DNA of 41,104 bases from Niabella sp. GTDB taxonomy: Bacteria > Bacteroidota > Bacteroidia > Chitinophagales > Chitinophagaceae. Both the position numbers and the translations under genes were made by a program. The stretch is taken from contig JAPUDO010000115.1 in assembly GCA_027493055.1 (NCBI GenBank), positions 1-41,104 on the forward strand, read 5' to 3'. Shown one piece after another: positions 16,667 through 25,866 of the stretch. The notes beneath the pieces are model-generated. The model worked only from the letters and a program-made list of their open reading frames with translations. It was not told the DNA's origin and did no database searches. Numbering within the stretch: position 1 is the stretch's first letter; each line of letters opens with the position of its first letter.

Positions 16667-19225
16667 TCACCCGCCTGTTACAATATCCCTGATATCAATG
16701 GTGCCGTACACTGTTTGAACTGTAGCCTTACCATTCCTGTACTCAACAGTTCCAAAACCTGTGGCTGTTGATAAAAAGCTGGTGAAGTTGCCTACTTTAG
16801 AATGAACGTACAGTTTCTTCTCTACGGCATCATAACGTACGCCTGTTAAGGCCTGGAGCAATCCATAGCTGGATAATGCACGCGCATACCAATGGCCGCA
16901 TTCATACTCATTAAAAGGATTACGGACGTGCCCGTCATACCGTTTACGACAGGCTCTTACAATTTCCAGTCCCTTAGCTACCTCTCCCATCATTATTAAA
17001 TGAGAAGCTACCTGGTACTCAATACCGGTCCATACTTCATTACTGTAAACAAAGGGAAGCGATAGTTTTCCACCCTCCGGCCAGGAGCATAACAATAAAC
17101 CACCTTCGCCGCCTATGGCATAGGTAGGGCGCTGGGGATTAGCATGAGCTCTAAGGTCACTCCTGAAATTATATTTATATACCGCCCGTAAATGACTTTT
17201 GATCTTTTCTGTATCCACCGGGTCCTCCAGTCCGCACATCACCGATAGCCAGGCTCCCAGTATGCCATCAGACAGGCATCCTGTTCCATACTGGTATTTT
17301 GGGCCCTCTGCTTCAAGCAGCTTTAAAGCCTCAGGCTCATAGCGGGTGTGAAACGATTGCGCCTTTGCAGGATTAGGTGCTTTGAGGTTTTTCCACTGTA
17401 TATCCTGGAAAAAATATTCCCCGTTATAAAGCGATGTTTCAATATAGCTCTTTCCTTTATTGTACAAGGCTTCATATTGCTGAACCTCTTCACCCAGGTA
17501 TTTTCCCATACGGATCACAGCCTGTAAAGCGCCCAGGTAAAACGCCGTACCAAATGCAGTAGGTCCCCAAAATTCAATATCATAGGTATTGTGATGCGGC
17601 TCTTCTATAACGCCTTTTTCACGGGGATCCCAAGTGCGGGTACAATAAGCCATACTAACCTTAACCTTAGGAAAGATGCGGCGCAACCAGTCATCATCCC
17701 CGTTGATGCGCCAGTCCCTGTAAACTTTCATAATACCACCCAACTGACCATCACAAGCCGAATGAAAGTCATGTACCGTTTCGGTAATAGGTATGTTTGC
17801 ACGAAACACCTGGTGCCCTTCTTCATTCTGATTTTCATTAAACTCTGTATTCCTGAGCGACTGTTCTAGAGAAGGAAACAAATGCGGTACGGCCTGCGCA
17901 TAGTTCCACACATGCGTACAGGAACCATGGCAGCTTCCCCAATGATCCCCGCATCCCTCCCAGCACCAGAAACGCCCGTCATATTGCCTTAAAACCGTTG
18001 GCGATTTTAAAATGGTAAGATTTGCTGCTACTGCCTCTACCACTTCCGGCGGCAGGGTGGTTTTATAAAATGTATCGGAAAATAATTTTGTCTTTTGCTT
18101 TAGTGCTGCATATTGCTCCTTCCAGTATTGTGCCACTTCGTGTACTGACTTAAACCGCTGGCTATACCAGGGCTTATGGTATTGGAGCAACGGATCTGAC
18201 TGTACTTTTTCCTTCACCGAAGGTGCTACCACGCCTATCTGTAACCTGGTTTGCGGCACATACCAGCACATCATAACGCGAATGGTTTTTTCTTCACCGG
18301 CGCTCAGCCGGAACGGCACATACAAAGAGGCCCCCGGCGCATCTTTTTCCACCGGCGAACGGTTTATGCTCTCGCCTTTTGCAATAGTGTTCCATACCAT
18401 TGTAAGCCCGTCGAACCAGCCACCCCTGAACCAGCAATGGTCTGTTATAGTAGCAGGGTCATTTGTAAATATGGCAAACGCGCCCTGCTTTTCAGGCGCA
18501 TTAGCTGTGCCATCAGCTGAAAGCACAAAACCATTCTCTATCGGCCTGATGGCATTAGGAGCATCTGCCTGAGACATAAAGTTCCTGCTGTTGTAAGAGA
18601 ATACGGCCTCAATGGCTTTGCCAGCTTTATTCTTAAACGTGTATTCCAGGCAGGCCACCGGAAGGCTTGAAGCATCTGCATCAGTGGGTATAAAAGGGCT
18701 CCATCCGTTAACGGTAATTTCCAGGGGAATATCATCATCCTTTAATGTGAGCTTACCAAACGGAAAGCGCGCTGTAAATTCAGCAGCATTCATCCGGGGC
18801 AATCCCCAGGTAGCGCCACCGGTACCGCCCAGCCCCGAATCTCTCTGTCCGAACTTCTTCCATTCCGGAACAGCTCCTTCCAGCACTTTAGCGCCGTTCT
18901 TTATACCTTTTACGCTGACAGCCGCAAACATGGCCGGCTCAAAAAATATTTCGGGGTTGTTGCGTACCGACATGTGAGAGATAGCCCCCGTGCCTTCCAG
19001 GCAAAACATACCTGCACCTATTCCGCCCAGCGGAAAAGCAACCCGGTTTAAGTACTCGTTTTTATATGGCTCATTAAAACCGCGGGAACCTGCCGGCACA
19101 GCATCTTCAATTAACGGTTTTACTTTTTCAGTCCCTCCCTCCTCAGCGGAAGACATTACCGGTGTAATGGCTGCAGCTACGCTGCTTAAACCCATGGCTT
19201 TTATAAAAGATCTTCTGTTCTTCAT
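16667..19225 (-). CDS. GH116-family glycosidase, Tat-exported; predicted exo-D-arabinofuranosidase
   Basis: An 852-aa protein. The N terminus RRSFIKAMGL has the twin-arginine pattern (R4-R5), followed by a hydrophobic stretch, so export of a folded protein to the periplasm is predicted. Residues about 50-370 form the beta-rich N-terminal domain (RVAFPLGGIGAGMF). Residues about 400-830 form the (alpha/alpha)6 catalytic domain, with GSCTHVWNYAQ and HNTYDIEFWGP; D549 in the latter corresponds to the GH116 general acid. Most GH116 members are beta-glucosidases, beta-xylosidases or glucosylceramidases, but a GH116 from Dysgonomonas gadei acts on D-arabinan. The start codon overlaps the operator at 19225-19240 by one base. 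It is probably transcribed alone. Confidence 0.88.
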   Translation of the reverse strand: MKNRRSFIKAMGLSSVAAAITPVMSSAEEGGTEKVKPLIEDAVPAGSRGFNEPYKNEYLNRVAFPLGGIGAGMFCLEGTGAISHMSVRNNPEIFFEPAMFAAVSVKGIKNGAKVLEGAVPEWKKFGQRDSGLGGTGGATWGLPRMNAAEFTARFPFGKLTLKDDDIPLEITVNGWSPFIPTDADASSLPVACLEYTFKNKAGKAIEAVFSYNSRNFMSQADAPNAIRPIENGFVLSADGTANAPEKQGAFAIFTNDPATITDHCWFRGGWFDGLTMVWNTIAKGESINRSPVEKDAPGASLYVPFRLSAGEEKTIRVMMCWYVPQTRLQIGVVAPSVKEKVQSDPLLQYHKPWYSQRFKSVHEVAQYWKEQYAALKQKTKLFSDTFYKTTLPPEVVEAVAANLTILKSPTVLRQYDGRFWCWEGCGDHWGSCHGSCTHVWNYAQAVPHLFPSLEQSLRNTEFNENQNEEGHQVFRANIPITETVHDFHSACDGQLGGIMKVYRDWRINGDDDWLRRIFPKVKVSMAYCTRTWDPREKGVIEEPHHNTYDIEFWGPTAFGTAFYLGALQAVIRMGKYLGEEVQQYEALYNKGKSYIETSLYNGEYFFQDIQWKNLKAPNPAKAQSFHTRYEPEALKLLEAEGPKYQYGTGCLSDGILGAWLSVMCGLEDPVDTEKIKSHLRAVYKYNFRSDLRAHANPQRPTYAIGGEGGLLLCSWPEGGKLSLPFVYSNEVWTGIEYQVASHLIMMGEVAKGLEIVRACRKRYDGHVRNPFNEYECGHWYARALSSYGLLQALTGVRYDAVEKKLYVHSKVGNFTSFLSTATGFGTVEYRNGKATVQTVYGTIDIRDIVTGG

Positions 19226-19240
19226 CTTAATCGTTTAAGC
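19225..19240. promoter_or_regulatory. Putative LacI-type operator at the GH116 start
   Basis: TCTTAATCGTTTAAGC differs from the consensus by one end base. It abuts a near-consensus -7 box on the minus strand (CAAATTTG, 19247-19240) and touches the GH116 ATG. A transcript from here would have a leader of only about 10 nt. Confidence 0.7.
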
Positions 19241-19670
19241 AAATTTGATCAATTTTTAGGGCCCTACACATTTTGATTGGGCCATTTATCTCTATATATT
19301 TTATTCCTTATAAAACAACATTAAAGTAACGATCAGGATATACCATTCGAAACCCCTTAGGTTAACTATTGCGTTCCTTAGTTTCGGGGAAGTCTTAATC
19401 AACAGTCAATGCTCCTTTTTCATTTTTCGGAAGTCTAAAAGCTTAAAGCCCTGGGCCTTCCATATCCTCCTCTCCAGCCTTGCAGAATAAACTCCAAGGG
19501 ACATTTTTTCCGACTAGTATCAGCACCTGTCATTCTCCTTCAGTTGGTGTGCGATACACAGTAGTTCCAAAGGCCTATATTTTGATCCTAAATACTTAAT
19601 CCATTCTCAACCGAAAATATCAGACACCGGCTGTTGTTATCACCAAGATCTGAAGCTTAACTTCAGGATA
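19241..19670. other. Spacer without a recognisable gene, possibly decayed coding DNA
   Basis: About 430 bp between the GH116 operator and the GH92 relic. No ORF with family resemblance is seen. A short imperfect hairpin (TGAAG-cttaa-CTTCA, near 19651) is present. Because a GH92 tail fragment adjoins it, part of this spacer may be eroded gene sequence. Confidence 0.4.
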
Positions 19671-19877
19671 CTAACGGTTGCTTTTCATAAGAAATTCCAA
19701 TACGCCACCCTGCATCACTTTATTATGACTAATGCTGAAGCCGGCTATTGGCCTGTTATTGACAGCCACACTTTTAACATATTTGTTTTCTTTTGTTAAA
19801 AAATCAACCAGCGCCCGGAGATGTTTTCCTAATCGGTTTTGTATATTAACTGCACCCGTCAGGCCTTTACCTGACAA
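19671..19877 (-). pseudogene. Relic of a GH92 alpha-mannosidase C terminus
   Basis: A 68-codon reading frame overlaps the fucP end by 19 nt. Its last ~45 residues (ENKYVKSVAVNNRPIAGF, then HNKVMQGGVLEFLM) align by eye with the C terminus of the intact GH92 in this window (GNIYIQSVKLNNKVHAKN, then HSDILKGGILEYEM). Only the final strands of the family are present; the catalytic parts are missing. It reads as the 3' remnant of a second GH92 gene once located between fucP and GH116. An independent small protein is very unlikely. The frame itself is still open. Confidence 0.7.
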
Positions 19878-21151
19878 CCTTTAGCAGCATAATAAAGTAT
19901 AAACAGGAACAACGGTATAGGTACCAGGAATCCTGTGGCCATACCATAAATATCGGCAACCAGTCCCATCAAAGGAGGGAACAAAGCGCCCCCCGCAACT
20001 GCCATCACCAGAAAAGAGGCTCCTCGTTTTGTCTGTGTACCAAGTCCCTTAATGGACAGAGCAAATATGGTTGGGAACATAATGGACATAAAGAAGAATA
20101 CGCCATACAATGCGATCAGGGAGGGCCAGCCTATTTCAGCGGCTACAACCGGTAATAAAACACAAACGGCAAGCGTATAAAAAGCCAGCAACCTGGCGGG
20201 TTTAAAATACTTCATGAGCGCGCTGCCAGAAATACGTCCGATCATGAACAGCGCAAACCCGATAGATAAAAAGTATGGCCCGTCTTTTTCTTCAAAACTG
20301 AGATGCATCTCATCATCGGTAACAAAATTGATAAGATAGCTGAATATTCCTGTTTGTGCTGCCACATAAAGGAGCTGGGCTACAAATCCCAATTTAAAAT
20401 GACCGTTTTTCCATAATGGCTTTTTGGTGATATACCTTGGATCGGCAGGGTCGGTAACTTCCATATCAGCGCCGGGCGTTGCAGACATACCATGGCCACC
20501 GCCGTGGGCAGCATTTTCATCTTCTTCTGTTATTTCAGGGAGCTTCAGGCGCATAAAAACAAATGCCACAGCAAGCACGGACAGGCCAATTATAGCAAAC
20601 GGTAAAACAATGGACATCATTTTTTCACCTTCCACGTGGCTTTGGTTGCCATACACATATAATGCAATTAAAGGGCCAACCACCCAGGCAAGTCCATTGA
20701 AAGACTGGGAAAAGTTGATCCTGCGCTCTGCTGTTTCGGGCGGGCCTAATTTTGTAGTATAAGGATTGGCTGCTGTTTCCAACGTGGTAAGACCTGAACC
20801 AATCACCAGCAGGCATAATAAGAATAGTATAAACGATTGAGCCGGGGCTGTTACCGCTGCAAGCAAAGCACCCGCAGCAAAAAGCAATAACCCGAATATC
20901 ACACCTTTTTTATACCCGTATTTTTTCATGAACAGGCCGGCAGGTATGGCCATACCTAAATAGGCGCCATACAACGCCGTCTGTATCAAACTTGATTGCC
21001 ATTTTTTCAAATGCAGCATCGTCTGGAAATTCTTGTCTAATGTATCCAGCATACCATGCGCTACGCCCCAAAGAAAAAATAAAGAGCTGATAGCCACGAA
21101 TGGCGCTACATAGTTAATACCGTCTTTAACAAAGAGTGATTTTTTTTCCAT
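19859..21151 (-). CDS. fucP: FucP-type MFS sugar/H+ symporter (predicted D-arabinose or L-fucose permease)
   Basis: A 430-aa inner-membrane protein with about 12 hydrophobic segments. FHS-family signatures are FFLWGVAHGMLDTLDKNFQ (TM1), TLETAANPYTTKLGPPETAE (between TM4 and TM5) and GLGTQTKRGASFLV. A charged, His/Gly-rich loop (EEDENAAHGGGHG) separates the halves. The L-fucose permease family also transports D-arabinose. I start at the ATG at 21151; the TTG two codons earlier is less likely. A LacI-type operator variant lies 12 nt upstream. The 3' end overlaps the GH92 relic frame. In this locus it most likely moves the released pentose into the cytoplasm. Confidence 0.88.
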   Translation of the reverse strand: MEKKSLFVKDGINYVAPFVAISSLFFLWGVAHGMLDTLDKNFQTMLHLKKWQSSLIQTALYGAYLGMAIPAGLFMKKYGYKKGVIFGLLLFAAGALLAAVTAPAQSFILFLLCLLVIGSGLTTLETAANPYTTKLGPPETAERRINFSQSFNGLAWVVGPLIALYVYGNQSHVEGEKMMSIVLPFAIIGLSVLAVAFVFMRLKLPEITEEDENAAHGGGHGMSATPGADMEVTDPADPRYITKKPLWKNGHFKLGFVAQLLYVAAQTGIFSYLINFVTDDEMHLSFEEKDGPYFLSIGFALFMIGRISGSALMKYFKPARLLAFYTLAVCVLLPVVAAEIGWPSLIALYGVFFFMSIMFPTIFALSIKGLGTQTKRGASFLVMAVAGGALFPPLMGLVADIYGMATGFLVPIPLFLFILYYAAKGCQVKA

Positions 21152-21162
21152 TGGCAATATTT

Positions 21163-21178
21163 GTCAATCGTTTAAAAA
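21163..21178. promoter_or_regulatory. Putative degenerate LacI-type operator upstream of fucP
   Basis: GTCAATCGTTTAAAAA shares the core AATCGTTTAA with the other sites but deviates at both ends. It is the weakest of the six copies and has no clean -7 box beside it. Confidence 0.5.
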
Positions 21179-21239
21179 TTTTTTAAAAGTAATCAGCGGT
21201 AAAATACAGCTTTTTTAGATAAAGAACATTATTTATGTC

Positions 21240-21423
21240 GGAGGTCTGAAGTCGGATGTCCAATGTAAGATTCCCTGTTTAAACTTCCCATATCCTGAGC
21301 ACATTAAACTATCTCCAATTTCTGTCATCCTGCACATATATCGTACACCGCACATCCAACATTTCTTACAGTCTTACGGCTTTACCAACTTCCCCGTCTT
21401 TTCTGACTTTTCTAACTTCCGGA
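21240..21423. repeat. Heptamer-paced degenerate repeat between fucI and fucP
   Basis: Starting at 21240 four 7-mers follow each other: GGAGGTC, TGAAGTC, GGATGTC, CAATGTA. The other end (about 21310-21423) shows related words in inverse orientation, such as TTCTGACTTTTCTAACTTCC. That end begins directly after the fucI stop codon. No gene is seen. Confidence 0.6.
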
Positions 21424-23211
21424 CTACTTATACAGTGGCCCATACACCGTGCAGGCCCTGTAATCTGAGCCTTCTGTATCCATACCAAAAGCACCCCATG
21501 CAGATGGTCTGAATATTTTATCGGCAGATACATTGTGCATAGCCACCGGTATTCTTAACATGGAAGCCAGGGTAATTAATTGATCGCCTATATGCCCGTA
21601 GCTGATGGCACCATGATTGGAGCCCCAGCCGGCCATTACAGAATATACATCTTTAAAAGGTCCTTCACCTGTAAGATTAGGCACAAACCAGGTGGTAGGC
21701 CATATCCTGTCAGTTCGCTCATTTAAAATATCATGCACCTTTTCGGGCAGGTCAACTGTATAGCCTTCGGCAATCTGCAATACCGGTCCCAGCCCTTTTA
21801 CCAGGTTCAGGCGACACATGGTTACAGGCATATCTCCTTTGGTTAAGAAGGTAGAAGAGTAGCCGCCCCCACGCATGTAATCCCTGTTGGAAGGGCTCCA
21901 AACTGTTGCATCAAGGCAGGCATTCACCTCCTTTTGGGTTATTTCCCAGAAAGGCTTCATAACGGGTTTTCCGTCTTTAGATTGCCGGCCGGTACCGTCC
22001 AGTGTAGCAGAACCTGAGTTGATGAGATGAATAAATCCTTCGGCTGCACGTCCATCAGGCTTCCAGCCGGATACCCGCTCAGTAGCCTGCGGGCTCCAGT
22101 AAGTACGCACATCAGCAAATATCTGAGCTGTGTTTGTCAGTAAATAATTGAACAGCATGGACACCCCGTTGTAACAATCATTTTCCGTTGCTACCATATA
22201 CGGGTTGCGGATACTGTTCCAGTCAAATGAGGAGTTAAGCATTGCTTCTGAAAAATCCCCATCCGGTAAAAAATCCGTCCACTGGCGCTGTCCCTGGAAG
22301 CCGGATACAATAGCATTGTGGCCCATTGCTTCTTCGGAATATCCCATCTTCTCCAGTTTAGGGTTACCAATCATCAGGTCGCGGATAATCATGGTCATCT
22401 TCACCACAAACTCCCAGTCCTTATCTTTTTCCCTGCGGGATTTTATTTTCTCCTTACGGTTATAATCTTTTCCTTCTTTACAGTTCTTCTTTACCCATAC
22501 CATGGCCTTTTTAAACTCGTCCTGGTCAAAGATATTAAGCTGAATGCGCCTTAATACCTCTGAAGAATCAACATATTCATTGCGCATGCCCAGGTACTCC
22601 TGAAAGAATTGCGGATCTACAATAGAACCTGCAATACCCATAGATACGGAACCAATGGCGAGATAGGATTGTCCTTTCATGATAGCAACCGCCATACCTG
22701 CTTTTGCAAAATTCAATAGCTTATCCCGCACGTCTGCCGGTACCGATGGGTCACCCATATCCTGCACTTCCCTTCCGTAAATACCAAAGCAGGGCAGTCC
22801 CTTTTGATTATGGGCTGCCAGTGTTGCTGCCAAATATACCGCTCCCGGACGCTCGGTGCCGTTAAAGCCCCAGATGGCTTTAGGAATAGAGGGGTCCATG
22901 TCCATTGTTTCTGAGCCATAACACCAGCAAGGTGTAACAGAAAGTGATACGCCCACATTATTTACAGCAAACTTTTCGGCACAGGCCGCCGCTTCTTTTA
23001 CACCACCAATGGTAGTATCTGCAATTATGCATTGCACAGGCGTGCCATCAGGATACTTCAACTCTTTTGTGTACAGCGCTGCTACGGCTTTTGCCATGTT
23101 CATGGTTGTGGTTTCAAGTGATTCCCTTATACCACCCCAACGCCCGTCAATAATAGGGCGAATACCAATTTTAGGGTATTTATCTTTTTGTAATTTTTGT
23201 TTTGTTGCCAT
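21424..23211 (-). CDS. fucI: FucI-type ketol-isomerase (L-fucose / D-arabinose isomerase)
   Basis: A 595-aa cytoplasmic protein, essentially the same length as E. coli FucI (591). Collinear motifs include [19 protein letters not shown] at the N terminus and [20 protein letters not shown]. The Mn-binding residues appear as E343 (ATENDC), D367 (FADVRTYW) and H533 (GSNHG). The enzyme interconverts L-fucose/L-fuculose and also D-arabinose/D-ribulose. With no fucosidase nearby and D-arabinan-type glycosidases all around, D-arabinose is the more likely physiological substrate. A D-ribulose kinase is needed for the next step and is not in the window. The heptamer repeat at 23222-23256 lies just upstream of its ATG. 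Confidence 0.92.
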   Translation of the reverse strand: MATKQKLQKDKYPKIGIRPIIDGRWGGIRESLETTTMNMAKAVAALYTKELKYPDGTPVQCIIADTTIGGVKEAAACAEKFAVNNVGVSLSVTPCWCYGSETMDMDPSIPKAIWGFNGTERPGAVYLAATLAAHNQKGLPCFGIYGREVQDMGDPSVPADVRDKLLNFAKAGMAVAIMKGQSYLAIGSVSMGIAGSIVDPQFFQEYLGMRNEYVDSSEVLRRIQLNIFDQDEFKKAMVWVKKNCKEGKDYNRKEKIKSRREKDKDWEFVVKMTMIIRDLMIGNPKLEKMGYSEEAMGHNAIVSGFQGQRQWTDFLPDGDFSEAMLNSSFDWNSIRNPYMVATENDCYNGVSMLFNYLLTNTAQIFADVRTYWSPQATERVSGWKPDGRAAEGFIHLINSGSATLDGTGRQSKDGKPVMKPFWEITQKEVNACLDATVWSPSNRDYMRGGGYSSTFLTKGDMPVTMCRLNLVKGLGPVLQIAEGYTVDLPEKVHDILNERTDRIWPTTWFVPNLTGEGPFKDVYSVMAGWGSNHGAISYGHIGDQLITLASMLRIPVAMHNVSADKIFRPSAWGAFGMDTEGSDYRACTVYGPLYK

Positions 23212-23221
23212 TATGAAGATA

Positions 23222-23256
23222 TTAGACGTTAGATATTAGATATTAGATATTAGAAG
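23222..23256. repeat. Five tandem heptamers in the fucI leader
   Basis: TTAGACG, then TTAGATA three times, then TTAGAAG: five consecutive 7-mers starting 11 nt upstream of the fucI start codon. On the transcript strand the unit reads TATCTAA. Copy-number change would alter the leader length. Confidence 0.8.
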
Positions 23257-23281
23257 TTTGATAGCTCACAATAGCTTCAAA

Positions 23282-23391
23282 AGGCGACATTCCTACTATC
23301 TTCCGACAACATTCCATCATCTTCACTATTCCATCCTGTCACCCTCTTTCTCCGGACTTTCGAACCCCGGACTTCTGACTCTCCTAATCCA
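23282..23391. repeat. Degenerate repeat after the DUF6786-like gene
   Basis: Low-complexity words such as ATTCCATC, CCGGACTT and CTTCTGACTC repeat with a 7-8 nt step. Read on the minus strand they begin directly after the stop codon of the gene at 23393. They share the AGTCAGAAGTCCGG vocabulary with the repeat at 35292-35371. Confidence 0.55.
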
Positions 23392-23392
23392 A

Positions 23393-24646
23393 TTATTTTT
23401 TAAATGCTTTTTCGATCTCTTCAACCGATACTCCCAAAACTTTCTTAGCTATTTCGCTAAGCGCAGCTTTATCGCCTGTAAAATGATAAACGTTGTGATT
23501 ATGCGTTAGTTTTCCCCCGGGTTTTAAAAAAGCAGCCGGAGAAACACTTTCTATTTCATAAAAGGGGCCCATCTGGCTTCCATCTTCCAAAGGCCCATCG
23601 TTATAGGCATTCATGGCATCTCCGCTGAATGGTTCCCTGTCTGTACGCCATTCCTGGTTCAGGTATTTACCTGATGGGTTAATATCATATTTCACAACAG
23701 TGAGCACATTATCAGCAGCGTCATAACTGCCGGCAATGTTTTTAACACGGGCCGGTGGTATGCCCAGCTTACCTCTTGATTTTCCATCGGCCTTAAAAAA
23801 CAAAATACCATCTTTATAATTGATACGGTCTTTTGCAATTTCACCAAAATAATCAGTAGTAGCTACTTTGCCGGTGGCGTTATTGTTGTAAGGGATCACT
23901 ATCGTGCAAGCCTCTGAGGGCGTAAACATATCAAGGTTCCACATACAGGGCGCCCCTGTTTTCTCATCCCAGGCATTTTGTCCTGTATTGGTAAGACTGT
24001 TCACCGTTCTGAAGGCAACAGATTTTACAGCAGCACTAAGGGTAATACCAAGATCTGCATTAACATCACTCTGACCAATTAATGTTACGGAACGGTCGGC
24101 TTTGATTTTAAGAGAAGTGCCGGCATAATTGATAATATCCATGTCTTTGCTCATGGCAACAGAAGCCGCACCGGAAGATACCAGGGACCACGCTTCCGTA
24201 TCAATAGGAGCCGGTGTTTTCCAGTTGGCAAATTCCATTGTGGCGCCAGGTTTAAAATACAGGGAGAACACACCGCCTTCAGGCCCCAGCCACAACCTGT
24301 CTTCTCCACCATAGGCGTTCATATGCTCATCTGCCGGGCCTTCAAATGCTTTGTAATTCACCCATCCGAAGCTTTTTCCGTTTAACCCGTCTGCTGATGA
24401 AGTAAATACCTTTGCCTGGTATTTTGGCGATACAATCACCTGGCTCAGCCCGTCCCCGCTTTTTAATACAATCAGTGTACTGTCTTTCTGTTGCAGAAAA
24501 TTAACATCATATCCAAAACTTCCCTGTACATGATTTTCCATAGCTGTATTTGTTGAATCGGAAGATGGGGCATTTGTCTTCGTTTCGTTATTACAGGCTG
24601 CCAGAAAGCCTCCTGCAAGCATTATTGTTAGTATAGGAGATCTCAT
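23393..24646 (-). CDS. DUF6786-like lipoprotein
   Basis: A 417-aa protein with lipobox LAAC (Cys18) and a Ser/Thr/Asn-rich linker. The body is beta-rich, with GGEDRLWLGPEGG, WNLDMFTPSEACTIVIPY and YEIESVSPAAFLKPGGKLTHNHNVYHF. The last motif recalls galactose-mutarotase-like (aldose-1-epimerase-like) beta-sandwich proteins. I assign it to DUF6786 from memory of the family, without a search. It starts 15 nt after the GH172 gene, so it is co-transcribed with it. Possible roles are sugar mutarotation, oligosaccharide binding or an unrecognised glycosidase; none is proven. Confidence 0.65.
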   Translation of the reverse strand: MRSPILTIMLAGGFLAACNNETKTNAPSSDSTNTAMENHVQGSFGYDVNFLQQKDSTLIVLKSGDGLSQVIVSPKYQAKVFTSSADGLNGKSFGWVNYKAFEGPADEHMNAYGGEDRLWLGPEGGVFSLYFKPGATMEFANWKTPAPIDTEAWSLVSSGAASVAMSKDMDIINYAGTSLKIKADRSVTLIGQSDVNADLGITLSAAVKSVAFRTVNSLTNTGQNAWDEKTGAPCMWNLDMFTPSEACTIVIPYNNNATGKVATTDYFGEIAKDRINYKDGILFFKADGKSRGKLGIPPARVKNIAGSYDAADNVLTVVKYDINPSGKYLNQEWRTDREPFSGDAMNAYNDGPLEDGSQMGPFYEIESVSPAAFLKPGGKLTHNHNVYHFTGDKAALSEIAKKVLGVSVEEIEKAFKK

Positions 24647-24661
24647 CCGTATGTATTTAAA

Positions 24662-25825
24662 TTAGTTTACTTCTAAAATACCCGCATCGGGCAGTTTGGG
24701 GAATTTTGCATGAGGCTCGGTCTGGTACCAGTACGCCACTGTAATAATATCCGAATGCTGTGGTAAATATCTGCCACCACTGCGCCAGCCCAGGTCCTGT
24801 ATAGTTACTTTTAAATCTTTATCAAAACGAACGGGATCCATAATATGCCAGCGGTACATGCCAAAGCGCATTTGTGAACCATATAAACCATCGGGGCGCA
24901 ACACCTGGTGCAAACCTGCATAAGCAGTGGAATACTCCTGGTACTGACGGGTGCGTTTGTTCTCAAAGTTATAAGAGCCGCAGAAATAATCCTCTGTACC
25001 GGTGCCTACAATAGTAGCATTTTCTTTGTCGCCATCCATAAAGAATTTTATTTCTCCTTCTCCCCACCAGCCGTTGTTAGTAACGCCTACTCCCATATAA
25101 GTACCTACATAATGCCCTTTACCTTTTACACCGTCCAGGATGGTGTGCAATGAACCGATGTTAGGTTTGCTGCGGCGGTATTGCGCATGAAAATAGGCTT
25201 CATCATCTCCTACTTCTGTAAGTGTATAATCCACCTGGTAATATAAACGCATGGGCTGGCTGTCTATATTCTGCATGGTCATTTTAATTTTTTTTCTGAA
25301 AGGCATTTTCCAGTAGCTGTTAAAAGCACTGCCGGGATTAACGGTTATTGCCAGCGAGTTCAACGGAGAAAACTCATTCCAGGGCGTTGCGAAGAAAGGA
25401 CCTATAGGGCTTTCAACCGATGGATCGGTTTCATCATCGTAATATACCCTGAGTATGGAAAAATTGTTATTGCCTGTTGGTGTCATCCAGATATGCTGTA
25501 TTGCGCCGGGGCCTGTAATATCAGCCATTGTAAAAGTTTCACCCGGCTCAATAATAATGAATGGGTTTACTTTCCATCCTTTTCCCAAATCCCGTGCTTC
25601 GCTGGCAGCATTGGCTACATTGCGTTTGCCTTTGTCCTTTACAGGATCGGCCATAGCGCCTTTGCCTTTTTCACCGGTAAAGTTTTCGGGGCTGATAGAG
25701 CGGGTTTTAGCATCAGAAAGGCGGGACAGATTACCAAGGCTCATATCGAGGCCGTTAAACTTACCCTGCTGCGCGTTAACGCTAATAGCTACTACAATAG
25801 TAAACAGGAATAAAATCTTCTTCAT
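24662..25825 (-). CDS. GH172 (DUF2961) family, predicted exo-D-arabinofuranosidase, short form
   Basis: A 387-aa exported protein (signal residues 1-18, ending VNAQ). The DUF2961 core is complete: DITGPGAIQHIWMTP, the double-psi-like strands, GWWGEGEIKFFMDGD and GTGTEDYFCGSYNF. The two catalytic glutamates known in the GH172 difructose-dianhydride enzyme correspond here to E258 (or E256) and E278. GH172 members hydrolyse alpha-D-fructofuranosides and alpha-D-arabinofuranosides. The length is normal for a single-domain member. A consensus promoter and LacI-type operator lie just upstream (25851-25897). It heads an operon with the DUF6786-like gene and perhaps fucI. Confidence 0.9.
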   Translation of the reverse strand: MKKILFLFTIVVAISVNAQQGKFNGLDMSLGNLSRLSDAKTRSISPENFTGEKGKGAMADPVKDKGKRNVANAASEARDLGKGWKVNPFIIIEPGETFTMADITGPGAIQHIWMTPTGNNNFSILRVYYDDETDPSVESPIGPFFATPWNEFSPLNSLAITVNPGSAFNSYWKMPFRKKIKMTMQNIDSQPMRLYYQVDYTLTEVGDDEAYFHAQYRRSKPNIGSLHTILDGVKGKGHYVGTYMGVGVTNNGWWGEGEIKFFMDGDKENATIVGTGTEDYFCGSYNFENKRTRQYQEYSTAYAGLHQVLRPDGLYGSQMRFGMYRWHIMDPVRFDKDLKVTIQDLGWRSGGRYLPQHSDIITVAYWYQTEPHAKFPKLPDAGILEVN

Positions 25826-25850
25826 GTGGCTTTTTTTATAATTGACAATT

Positions 25851-25866
25851 GCTTATACGTTTAAGC
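25851..25866. promoter_or_regulatory. Putative LacI-type operator upstream of GH172 (short)
   Basis: GCTTATACGTTTAAGC, with flanking TT and AA extending the symmetry. It abuts the -7 box at 25866-25873 and is 33 nt from the 3' end of the LacI-type gene. Confidence 0.78.

Noticed and set aside
19859-23211. An L-fucose catabolic cluster
   Set aside because: No GH29, GH95 or other fucosidase, fuculokinase or aldolase is visible; the enzymes nearby fit D-arabinan better.
23222-23256. CRISPR array or transposon end
   Set aside because: Contiguous 7-mers without spacers, no cas or transposase genes, and no terminal inverted repeats.
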